Shown: positions 48,731 to 59,477 of the stretch, piece after piece
Layout: each line of letters begins with the position of its first letter
Numbering within the stretch: the first letter of the stretch is position 1
Assembly: GCA_003254905.1 (NCBI GenBank)
Contig: QANU01108904.1
Span: forward strand, 33,625 to 97,624
Length of the DNA stretch: 64,000 nucleotides
Reading direction: 5' to 3'
Origin: Nissolia schottii
Lineage: Eukaryota; Streptophyta; Magnoliopsida; Fabales; Fabaceae
Program-made: the position numbers and the translations under genes
Notes under the pieces: generated by a model
What the model saw: only the letters and a program-made list of their open reading frames with translations
Databases searched by the model: none
Told to the model about the DNA's origin: nothing

Positions 48731-51700
48731 TGTAACATCCCGCTCCTCCCCTAAGTGAAATTTCCCCGATTTACTGTTCGTAGAGCATCCTGTATAGGTT
48801 AACATGCAGAGATTAATAGAAATTTATCTGTTTAGCTTCTCGAAATTCTGATGACACTCAAAGGGTTCCTCATGACCCTTAGAATTTAGTGGAAAAATTA
48901 AACCGTCAGAAAAATGGAGTTCCGCTCATTTTCGGACGATTCCGCAGACACTAGAATAGCCCCGTTTGACCCCGTTTAGCCAGTGGAACCGAGCAGTGGG
49001 CCCCAATCTTGGGAAACCATACCTTATGGGGGAAAAGATGGTAAAACCCCTAGAGCAACCCCAAATTGTTACTAGGAAGCTTTGGCGATCGCGGAAACGC
49101 CAACGGAACGGTCCCGTTCTGACACTGACGAGAGATAACAGGTCAAAGGTATCTGTGAAAAATACTCCTCCGGAGAAAAATTCACAAATGCCTTGAAGTA
49201 ATTATACCTTTAGGTAGATGGGAATTAGAGGATCGCGACGGTATAAGCGGAATATTTTTCGAACGACCGTGCGCGACGCACCCAGATTGCGAACGATAAA
49301 AAACGAGCGAAACGGGACTGAGTGGGCCCCGCACCTGCATTGACCACGTGATTGAATCTGATTCCAAGGGAAAATATTAAAAAATTCAATTACTATACAT
49401 TGATTTGACCTTTGAATTATCTTTTGAATTAATTAATTATTAAAGAAAATAGAAAAGGGCATTTTGGTAATTTTGGCAAGGGGCAAAAGGGTAATTTTTG
49501 GGGGCAGATCCTTGGCTATAAATAGCCCTCCCATTCAGAATTTTTCATCAAAAAATTGCAAGACTACCGAAACTCTGCCCAAAAATCGTTCGGTTCGGGA
49601 ACTTTGCTGGAACACTACTGGAATCAGGAACTGGTTCAGGAGGCGATTCACCCAAGGATCCCACATCTCTTCCACCCTCTCCAGCCTTCTTTGCAGCCCC
49701 AAGAAAGTGGGTAAACTTGGTTTGCTCATCTCCTTGGAGCTTATGTTTGCTTATGTTTGATTTGGATGATTATGTGAACTATGAGAAATTATGTTAGAAA
49801 TGCTATGCTAGGACTTAGGAGATGATTCTGAAGGGTCTTGTGACCTGGACTAGATAGGATTTTAAGGGTTGGAATATGTGTGAAAACCACAAGAAGGATC
49901 CATGGACAAAAGGGGAAAGAAAGCAAAAAAAAAAAAAGATGTAGGTTTCAGCCTCGCCAGGATCCGCTGAGCGGCATCATGAGCCGCTAAGCGGACTCGT
50001 GAACCACTGAGCGGGGATGTACCCCACTGAGTGAAGGGGACAGAAAACAAATTTTTGGACACGTGGACTCTAGGGCGCTGAGCGGCCACCAGGCACCGCT
50101 GAGCGGCCTAGGGCTGAAACCTGAGGATAAGGATGGAAAATAATTTTGAAGTATGAGAACTTTCAATGACCGCTGAGCGGACCACATGGGCGCTGAGCGG
50201 CCTGAAACTTAACCATTTTTACAAAACAAGATTCATGAAGGTTGTCCTGGACACGCATTTCTGACACTTATTAAGCTAACTGATATGCATGAAGTATGTT
50301 TATGATGATGTATGATGAGCATGTCATGAGGTATGTTTATGATGATGCATGTAGAACATTTCATGAGGTATGTTTATGATGATGTATGTGGAACATTGCA
50401 TGTAGATAATTTATGAGTAGGATGAGTATAATGTCATGCATCATGAGGACAGGGTCGTCATGTAAGTGTTAGGACGACCTTAGAGAATTAGAAGTTAATC
50501 ACCTAAAATTTGAACACTAGGGAATGAGTATGTAGTTATATGATAGGATTCCTTTCTCTTGGGACGTCTACGGACACGCCCCTCACCAGTCCCAAAAGGG
50601 TGGACCGGTTAATGAGGTTAATGGCATGATGACGAGATATGATGATTGGTAACACCCCGATTTTTCTTAGAGAAATAATCGTAAACATAAATAGCAAAAT
50701 AATTTTCTAATCATGATTAGAAAATAAAGATGGGAAATTATTAGGTAGAATATCCCTAGGAAATAAAACGTGTTGCGGTAGAAAAGTTCGGCGGACAACC
50801 GAACAGCCGCTGTTCGCCGATGAAATTTTCTGACGCATAAAAGGTGTCTGTGAAAATACTCCCTCGGAGAAAAATTCACAAACGCCTTTAAATATTAATA
50901 CCCTTAGGTAGAAGGGCATTAGAGGATCGCGACAGTATAAATGGAATATTTTTCGGACGACCGTGCGCGACGCACCGATACTGCGAGCAATAAAACAGGA
51001 GCGAACCCGAACCCGAACCGGGAGAAAATGAAATTTCAGCAGCTGTGGGAGAGGGCTGCACAACTAGGAGAGGAGATTTTTGTCCAAAAAATAATCCCCA
51101 AAATCATGCTTCCAAATTCCCATCACCTTACTTGTCTTACACACTAAACCAAATCCCATCATTAGCCATACCTATGCCCATGCCTTCTACTATTCATCTA
51201 ATTTATTAAATCTCAAAATTCAATTCATTTCCCTCACCATCAGCCCCCCAAAACCGAGACTTTCTTGCCCCAAAACTCTAAACAAAAGCTCATTTCTCAC
51301 ATTCTCCATAAAAACACACTAAGACAAACCTCAAAGAACACCACCAAGCCTTCAAGAGATCAATCACTTTTGCCATCTCCTTCCACCTTCCACAAACCGA
51401 AACACAGCCCTCAAGTCTCCTCATCTTGGTTTTATTTTCTTCCATCCAAAATCAAGAGGAACAACCTCATCATCCTCCACCTTGCTCAAAGATCTTCATC
51501 TTGGAGAAAGGAGAAGCTCAAGCTTTGGAAAACAACAAGGCTTGTAGGACTTCACTCCAAACTTCCCTCACCACCACCAGGTTTTCTACAAGTGGGTAAC
51601 TATGCATAAATCACCTCCTTGGTGATCTATTTATGGTTATTGTGAATATGTGATATAATGCACATAATATGCATTTTATGCTTTGAAATGATCTTGCATG

Positions 51701-51877
51701 CGGTGTTAAGGGTTTGATAAGGATAAATATTATGTTGCATGTTGGTTGTATTCACGTTGTTTTATGATTCTTGGATGTTCATGTTTTTGCTTGTGTACTG
51801 CTGGAATATGTGGTGTTTGAACTTGGGATGAGTGTGAGAACAAGAGAGAAAATAAGCAAGGAAGTAAGCGTTGAGTA

Positions 51878-52402
51878 AGTTCCACGGAGGATCCCTGGAG
51901 TTGCGGAGAGGGTTACGTGAAGAGTGTTCAGTGGGCACCAGGAGTGGTGCTTAGCGGGTTCTGCGGAGGATCCCTGTAGTTGCTGAGAGGGTTACGTGAA
52001 GAGTGCTGAATGGGCACTAGGAGTGGTGCTGAGTGGGTTCTGCGGAGGATCCCCGGAGTTGCTGAGAGAGTTACATGAAGGGTGCTGAGTGGGCACCAGG
52101 AGTGGTTCTGAGTGGGTTCCGTGGAGGTTACCTGGAGTGGTTGTTTCCCTGGAGAGGTTGCTGAGTGAGTACCAGCAGTGGTGCTGAGTGGGTTCTGCGG
52201 AGGTTCCCTGGAGTGGTTGAGCGGTTCCCTGGAGAGTTGCTTAGCGGGTTTCGCGGAGGTTCCCTAGAGTGGTTGAGTGGTTCCCTGGAGAGTTGCTGAG
52301 TGGGTTCCGCGGAGGTTCCCTGGCGTTGCCGAGTGGTTCCCTGGAGAGTTGCTTAGTGGGTTCCGCAGAAGTTCCCTGGAGTTGCTGAGTGGTTCCCTAA
52401 AG
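51878..52402 (+). repeat. Tandem repeat with two periods (about 79 and 56 bp)
   Basis: Units start with CGGAGG near 51885, 51964, 52043, 52120, 52197, 52254, 52310 and 52366. The first four steps are 77-79 bp and the last three about 56-57 bp. Each contains CCCTGGAG and a GCTGAGTGG or CTTAGCGGG word related to the GCTGAGCGG palindromes of other LTRs. The short form lacks the GTTACGTGAAGAGTG part. Confidence 0.75.
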
Positions 52403-53234
52403 GGGTTTTCAAGGTCCCATATATTCCAACAAGCACTTAGCAGTAGAAGTTTATGTGATAAGTTTATAATGTCATTTTGCATTACTGTAAGCCACCCAAG
52501 GGTGCAGAGAACAAGAACATGAGTAGCAAGTCGTGCATGCATCATGAGGATAGATCACTAGAGGCTATGCTATGACCAAGGTTAATGAATGAAGATAATA
52601 ATGAACGTAAGAACCAGAATAGTACAGAAAGATAAAAGTGCATATGATGATGATGATGATGGTTACGAATGAATAAGGCCATCGTGCCTACATGGCTTAG
52701 CCCAAAGGAAGGCGGCCAATGAATGCATATGATACCGGTTAAAAGTTCATGCATAGTGCACAAGAGCAGGCTCGAAGGGAACGCAGGCATTGTGCACGTC
52801 TCCATGCTCGAAGGGAACGCATAGGGCTCGATCACGTCACCAGGCTCGAAGGGAACGCATGGGACACGATCACCTTGCATACATACCTATGTGATTAAGA
52901 CGTGGCTATGTCTCGACCATGTCATCATGCTCGAAGGGAACGCATGGGGCAAGGTCACCGGGCATACATATATGTATAGTAGTGTCAGAACGGTCAAGGG
53001 TAGAAAGTACGAGAACTTAGTAAGAAAGATTAGATCCCCGTCACCTAGTAACTAGATAAAGCCGCCCAGGAACTTAGGCAAGAAATAACTGGTAGGATGT
53101 CTAGATGCATGAACACTTAGAGATCTCCTGGACGGCCGGAAGCATAATTGAGTAAGTAGATCCCCACTATTCATAGTTAACCACTGAGAACCACCGTTCT
53201 CACCCCCACTCACTTATGGCTTCAGGCGAGTTAG

Positions 53235-53618
53235 ATGACGACCCCGCCGAAGAAGCGGCAGATCCTCCGCAGCAGATTTAGGACTGTAGACCCTGAGACA
53301 GGGGAGGAGGCGGAGCTGTGGTCAATGCTTGTGGTGAACCGTCCCCAACCCCACCAAGTTGCACCACCGGTTTCCCCAGAGCCAGAGACTTCCGCTGACG
53401 GCGAGCCCGCTCCCTACGAGAATGACGTGGAGGTCGATCCAGTCTCCGTTCAACTTTGACCGCCAGATGTACCTGTGCCCTCATCACCCGAGGAGGATTA
53501 TCCCATAGAGGTTGTGGAGGAGGAGGACGAGCCCGAGGAGCCGGAGCAGGAGGACGAGGAGGAGGATCCAAAGGAGGATCTGGAAGAGGACCCCAGCGAG
53601 GATGAGCCGGAGATCTAA
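53235..53618 (+). pseudogene. Acidic reading frame within solo LTR P
   Basis: It starts MTTPPKKRQILRSRFRTVD and passes through ETGEEAELWSMLVVNRPQP and PYENDVEVDPVSVQL to a TGA at 53457-53459. It continues in the same frame as SSPEEDYPIEVVEEEDEPEE and a long Glu/Asp tail to a TAA at 53616-53618. The layout is a basic N-terminus, a proline-rich middle and an acidic tail of about 45 residues. Parts match the frames in LTRs D (YEKDVEVDP) and O (MTSPPAK, EEDPIEL). No known family was recognised. The internal TGA disables this copy unless only the first 74 codons matter. Confidence 0.55.
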
Positions 53619-55294
53619 CTGGCCCTATTTCCAGACCCTGTCATCAGTGACGACACCTTTTTGCCAGTAGTCCTAGCTTTATGTGTATTTTGATGTATGC
53701 CATTTTGTAGCTCTGATAGTATGTACGGGCTTAGGATATGTATAGCCCTTTTGATGTACTAGTACAGTATCTATGATATGTATATATGACTTTCTGACAT
53801 GTATGACTTTAACTGTTGGACCCACTTGTTACTGTTTACTCCACTGTTTATGTATGTACTTGTATGACAGACGACGCTCGCACTTATCTGTTATACGACT
53901 ATATGGGACTTATGATAGTTCACAGGCATGGCTCTAGTTTGATGCATAACAATAGCTTATGTTTAAAAAAAGAAAAAAAATGGGTCCTTACTTTCAGTTA
54001 ACTTAATTATTTTCCTAAGTAAAATAGGGACTATCAGTATTCCCACACAGCAGATAACAACCTAGCAGACGCAGATTATGACTTAAGCATAAGCTGCTAA
54101 CCTAGGGTGTTACAATGATGAGATATGATGAGATGAGAAAGGGTGACGTCACACCTAAATTTTGAGTATGATAATGAGGTTTGAGTCCCCGCTTGGTCAC
54201 GTCAAAAGGGTACGAACCCCCACCTCCCTAATTGTAGGAAGGGTAGCCCACTTGATTGGTGGCGATGGACACTAGACCCTATCGGTGGTTAGCAACCACT
54301 CTGGTGTGAGCGCAGCTGGGTCGTCGTCAAGTTGGGAACAGAAGTGGTTATAGCTGTAGGCCACAGCTACATGGGCACGGGACCGATGTAACAAGAAGGA
54401 CGCTACACCAGTTCACTGGCCCAACCGGAAGTGTAAGAGATCCCCATGTTCCCCAAGCATGAGTACATGATGAATGCATTACATGAGTATATGATGAATG
54501 AGTTTATGGTGCATAACTATATAATAATGTATATATGTTATGTAGTCGTCAAGAGAACGCTCGAGACGGCCTATGTATGTACGCGAAGTAAAGATAATGA
54601 GCACGAGAACGTAGATAAGAAAGATTAGATCCCCAGTCACATAGTAAAGTAGATAAAGCCGTTCAGGACTTTAGGCTAGATAATAATCAATAGGATGTTA
54701 GTATGCATGTTCACTTAGAAACACCTGAGCGGCCTGGTTCATAAGTGAGAAAAAGGAATATCCCACACCAAGGTAACCACTAAAGACGATTGTTCTCACC
54801 CCCACTCGCTTATATTTCCAGGAGCAGACGAAGATGTTGAGGGCTACGAGGAGCCACATGAGGAGCAGTAGAGGACCAAGGACCAGCCAGAGTAGCTTGA
54901 CATGAGATGGATATTTTGATATGTATTTAGGCATGTATTTTGATGTATGTATATAACACTTGTATGTAACTTATTATATGACTCTACTGATGATGTAAGT
55001 ATTTGTGATGGACCAAACTTGTATGTAACTGTTTACTATACTCGCTTATACTATGCCGAAGTAGCCCACGTAAGCTCAACGCTCTATTGTTTGTATTATA
55101 TGCTTTGATTCACGCGTGGCTCATATTTTGCAAATAAAGTAACCAGTAGAAAAGTTTTAAAATTGTCCATATTTTCCTTAATCCTATATTTTTGAAAGAT
55201 AATAAAGGACTATAAGTAATCCCACCAAATGATTAACAACCTAGTGAGCATTGCGTACTACTCGAGGGTATGCCGTTAGCTAGGGTGTTACAGT

Positions 55295-55306
55295 TGGTAT
55301 CAGAGC
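55295..55306 (+). other. Primer-binding site of element F
   Basis: TGGTATCAGAGC, complementary to the 3' end of initiator-Met tRNA, two bases after the LTR end at 55292. Confidence 0.95.
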
Positions 55307-55463
55307 AGTTTAGTCCTACGTGAGCCTATGGACTGAGCTGCACTATGCTTCCGAGCATGACTAATGGTGTAGGTCTTTGCTAAGTGGTATGTGCTAAGTT
55401 CATGTGTACCCGCCTTTCTTGAGACTGATCAACTCGGAATTGTGCAGGTACGACAGATTAGGC

Positions 55464-56814
55464 ATACCGCCTCGTAGAGACTATACACAGTGAACGATAG
55501 AGCCTGTAGAATTTGCTGACATCCTTCGTGAAATGGCCCAAGCCACTCAGGCTCAGGCCCAAGCCTCTCAAGCCCAAGCACAGGCAATGAATCAGATGGC
55601 AGCAGCTGCCATGCTTCGGAATCCAGCCCCAACAGCGAAAGAGGCAGAAGCGAAAAAGTTTGCTGAGTTTGGAAGAGCAAACCCCCCGACTTTTGAAGGG
55701 TTGATGGACCCAGAACTCTTTCATAACTGGATAGCAGAAACGGAGCAGGTTTTTGAAGACATCCCCTGTATAGAGGTGCAGAAAGCTCAATTTGCTACAC
55801 GGAAGCTGCGAGGTGCGGCTAGAACCTGGTGGAACACCACCAGACCTCTTTTAAAACAACAGGGAGGTCCTGTCACATGGGAGCGATTTACCACTGCACT
55901 CTTGAACAAGTATTTCCCTAAGGGGCTTAGGGACCAGAAAGAAGCTGAGTTTATGGAGCTGCAACAGGGGGACATGACAATGGCTGAATACACGTCCACC
56001 TTTGAGAAGCTGTGCCGTTACTCCTCTGTATATCAGCTGCTCCCCAATGAAGCATGGAAATGTGGAAAGTTTCAGAGGGGACTGAAGGAAGAGTTGCAGA
56101 TGGCCATTAACCATTGGGACATTTTGGATTATGCCCTCTTGGTTAGTAAGTGTATGACGCTAGAGGAATAGGCCAGAATTTGGCCATGGCTAGGACCGCC
56201 AGGAACAAGAGGAAGATGGAGGAGCAATGGAGTTCTTCCTAGGCGCAACGACAGAAAGGACCATTTCAGGCTCCGTTCTCTGGTAGAGGTAGAGGACAGT
56301 TTCTCCCACGACCGCAGCAGTGGGCGGTGAGACCTCAGGGTCCAAGGGGACCAGGAATTGTCAGACCCCCGCAACAGATAATTAGGCCTCAGCAGCCAGC
56401 AGTCAGGTCACCGCAACCGAGTGGTGTTCCAAGGAACTTTGGGCAGGCCCCCCGAGGAGTTCAACTAGATCAGGAGTTCAGGTCGCCGTGCCCAAAATGC
56501 GGAAGATGCCACCTGGGAGAATGCTATGCAGGGAAAAATGTATGCTTTAGATGTGGAAAGGAGGGTCACATTGCTAGATACTGCCTAGGAATTCCATCGC
56601 CAGTTCAGCAACAGGGACGGGTCTTCACGATGTCTGACAAGGAGCCTGAGGATGCAGAAGGGTTGATTGTGGGTAAGTGCGTTATGTTGGGTACTACTTT
56701 GACTATATTGTATGATTCAGGAGCATCACACTCCTTCATTTCACATGATAGTGTCAGGAAGCTGAACCTATCGCCCGTAGCACTACCCTTTACGCTGAGG
56801 GTACCTACCCTTAC
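55464..56814 (+). pseudogene. Element F gag and start of protease
   Basis: The gag start codon position (55464) reads ATA, where H has ATG, and a TGA follows at 55491. The frame is then open to 56168: QATQAQAQASQAQAQA, then a retrotransposon gag domain (FEGLMDPELFHNWI ... MAEYTSTFEKLCRYS). A stop and frameshift near 56169 move it to another frame, which has a TAG at 56240. It continues with a Pro/Gln/Arg-rich linker, the zinc knuckle CFRCGKEGHIARYC (56543-56584) and the protease motif YDSGASHSF (about 56,711). Solo LTR Q interrupts at 56815 inside the protease. gag coats the RNA; the protease would cut the polyprotein. Confidence 0.88.
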
Positions 56815-59477
56815 TGTAACACCCTTGCTAACTGCCTGCTTCCATGGTAGCAAGCAATGCTCACAGGGTTGTTATGCGTTGTGCCAGGTTAACTTTTACC
56901 CTTACTTTTACCTTTGCAAATAGTTCTTATACGAAAATATGGACCAATTTGAAAATTATTCTTTTACAATATCAGCTTGTAAATTAGGGGCTGTGCGTGA
57001 TTTAGAGAACGTATAACAACAATCGCTATAGGCTAAAGGTAACTGAAGCAGAACATAAAGAGTATATGTGCATACATAAAGAAATACAACCAAGGTCCAA
57101 CATCAGTACACATTGTCGTAATAATAAATATGTACACAAAATGGATCTAAGTCCTAATACATAATACAAAACATATATCCTCCAAAACATATATATTCAT
57201 CGTGTCAGCATCGTCCCTGTGTCTTGACCTCCACCAACTGTCAGTCCAGTCACCTCGTACACCTGCTGGATCCATAACCGAGTGGGGGTGAGAACTCTTG
57301 GTCCTCAGTGGGGTTCCTTAGCACTAACTACGGTTCATTTACTCGGGTATCCTCCAGGCCGCTCAGGAGATCTCTAAGTGATCATGCATACTAAACCAAA
57401 CCTACTGATTATTATCTTGGCCTAGGATCCTGAACAGCTTTATCTAAGTTACTACGTGATCAAGGAACTAGTCTTGCTTATCTAGGTTCTCGCGCTTTCT
57501 ACTCCTAACCATCGTTACATAACCACACCATAAACATGTATGCTGACGGACACACTGATCATCACGCATACGTTGCGCGGTAAACCTTCCACCATGCTTG
57601 CCAGGCACGGGTTAGTTCATCATGCACACTTTGGGCATGGTATCAATGCAAGGGGTCATCGTACCGATGAGGCATGGAATTCAATGCATGTTCTCATCAT
57701 ATCTTTTCTTTCTTTCTTCTCATTTTGTTCTTCCGGGCCAGGCGTGAACTCCGTGGACCCCGGTCTTACTCATTTTGTTCTTTTCCTGTGTCCCAATACT
57801 CCCTCGTACACCTCAGGACCGTCGTCCCCATGGTGGTGTACGACCTGCCTTCTCTGTCTGTTTCCCGGGCAAACATGACTCCACCCCCTTCCCGGGTGGC
57901 GAGGGGCCGCCCTCTTGGCTAAGCCGGAAGCGGACCATATCATACACATATTCATCGCATCATAATCCATTCATTTTTCTATCACATGTCATGCGTCTCA
58001 TCATTCTTTTCTCTCGTATGCACATTTATCTTTTCTCATCATGCTCTTGTTCCTACATTTCCTTCTCAACTTTCATATTACTTTTTATTCATTAAACCAC
58101 AATCCTCTAGTGATCTATCCTCATGATGCATGATTTACCAAAACCCATAATCACATAATCACATCGTTCATCAACAGTTATATCTAATCACATCATACAT
58201 CAACAACTATAATCCTATGCAATGATCTAAGTTTCTATACTGGTTGGAACATACAGAAAAGTTAAAATCTCAAGTGCTTCAGATTCATTCGAATGCCTAG
58301 AGGTGCATTCGAATGAAACCCTGCGAGTTCTCTCATTCGACTGAAAGCTCATTTCATTCGATTGAAAGCCGAAAAATTCTTTCATTCGAATACAACCTTC
58401 TTTCATTCGATTGAAAGGAAAAAAATCGCCAGTTTCGTAAAAATTCTCCGAGGCTTCGCTGTAACTTTCCAAAACAGTGTTTTTCTGGGTTCCAATCAGT
58501 ACAGTTAAATTTTTCTAACATCAAAACTACTCAAAACTACCCTCACAATTTACTCTCCATATTTTTCACATAATGTTTGCTAAATCCAATACATAAAAAT
58601 ACACAGATAAAATCACAGAGAAATCCACATAGACAGTGGGCTTAGGATTACCCACTTTCCAGGCGCACTTGGAAGTTGTCAGAAACGACTCCCGAGGGCT
58701 TTAAGATAATCCAGCTATTTTTCTTGAGTCCGGTAGAGTAATCGTCGCGCGCACACTCGGACAGAGTAACAGCACAGCAGATGAAAAACTTCAGAGAAAT
58801 GGCACTGACGCCGTGAGTTCTTATATAGGCTCCAGGAGCCTTTAGCTTCTTTGAGAAGCTGTTGCGTTTTCACTTCTTTTTCATTTCTTTTCCTTTTTTT
58901 TTCAAAATTATCCTTTTAAGTTTATTTACCCTTTTGCCCTTGCTTTAATTTTTATTTCCTTTTATCCTAACTTTGTTTTTCCCTTTTTGTCCTTTACCCT
59001 TTTTATTTATTTCCCCTTATGTCCTTTCTTTAATTTTTTCCTTGATTTTGCTGTTACTAACGTAGGAATAAATTCCTAAATCAAATTAATTAATTACACG
59101 ATCAGGTTTGATCGCGTTTTGTCATTTTTTCGGTCGTGTTCGGATATTCTACAAATATTCCAAGCACATATCCGCGATCTACTAATTTCCCGGACCATAG
59201 AGGTATGTCCGGTTAAGGTATTCGTGAATTTATTACCCGGAGGAAATTTTCACAGATACCTTAAGTGTCTATTGAAATTTTGATTTTTGTCAAAATTTGG
59301 CACGGACCTCGTGGCACTCCGCGAGATCAAGAAACAATTACTTGACTGGCGTTTGGAATAAATTAATGTTCTAAATAATTTTCCAAATCCAAATAATCGC
59401 ATCTAATGTGCTTTTAAGTAAGCCAAAAATTGGGATTTTCGCGAAATTCCCGTAAGGGAAAAATTCGGGATGTTACA
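56815..59477 (-). mobile_element. Solo LTR Q inside protease of F
   Basis: On minus it opens TGTAACATCCCG at 59477 and closes CAAGGGTGTTACA at 56815. It is flanked by CTTAC (56810-56814) and CCTAC (59478-59482), one mismatch, and the protease frame joins sensibly across it (RVPTLT ... APLVEICQV). It is the same subfamily as the 3' LTR of C. It carries CATTCGAATG words at 58,270-58,425. A TATA-like CCTATATAAG on minus lies near 58,830. Confidence 0.88.

Larger units (their letters stand above)
50647..54114 (+). mobile_element. Solo LTR P with exact target duplication
   Basis: Opens TGGTAACACCCCG and closes GGGTGTTACA. It is flanked by ATGAT at 50642-50646 and ATGAT at 54115-54119. At 3,468 bp it is longer than its relatives because of a tandem repeat (51878-52402) and a longer acidic frame (53235-53618). 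It has GCTCGAAGGGAACG hairpin units at 52,748-52,960 and the dyad GAGAACCACCGTTCTC at about 53,188. Confidence 0.9.
48731..55292 (+). repeat. 5' LTR of element F, split by solo LTR P
   Basis: Opens TGTAACATCCCG, closes TAGGGTGTTACA and is followed by the primer site. It is about 3.1 kb without P. The early dyad lies at 49,143-49,194, TATA at 49517-49524 in GGCTATAAATAGCC, and the GCTGAGCGG array at 49,962-50,205. The GTTCTCACCCCCACT motif (about 54,790) is followed by a short acidic frame (GADEDVEGYEEPHEEQ). Confidence 0.9.

Noticed and set aside
51265..51609. 114-codon plus-strand open frame in solo LTR P
   Set aside because: Low-complexity Ser/Lys/Pro composition, not found at the same place in related LTRs, and no homology seen.
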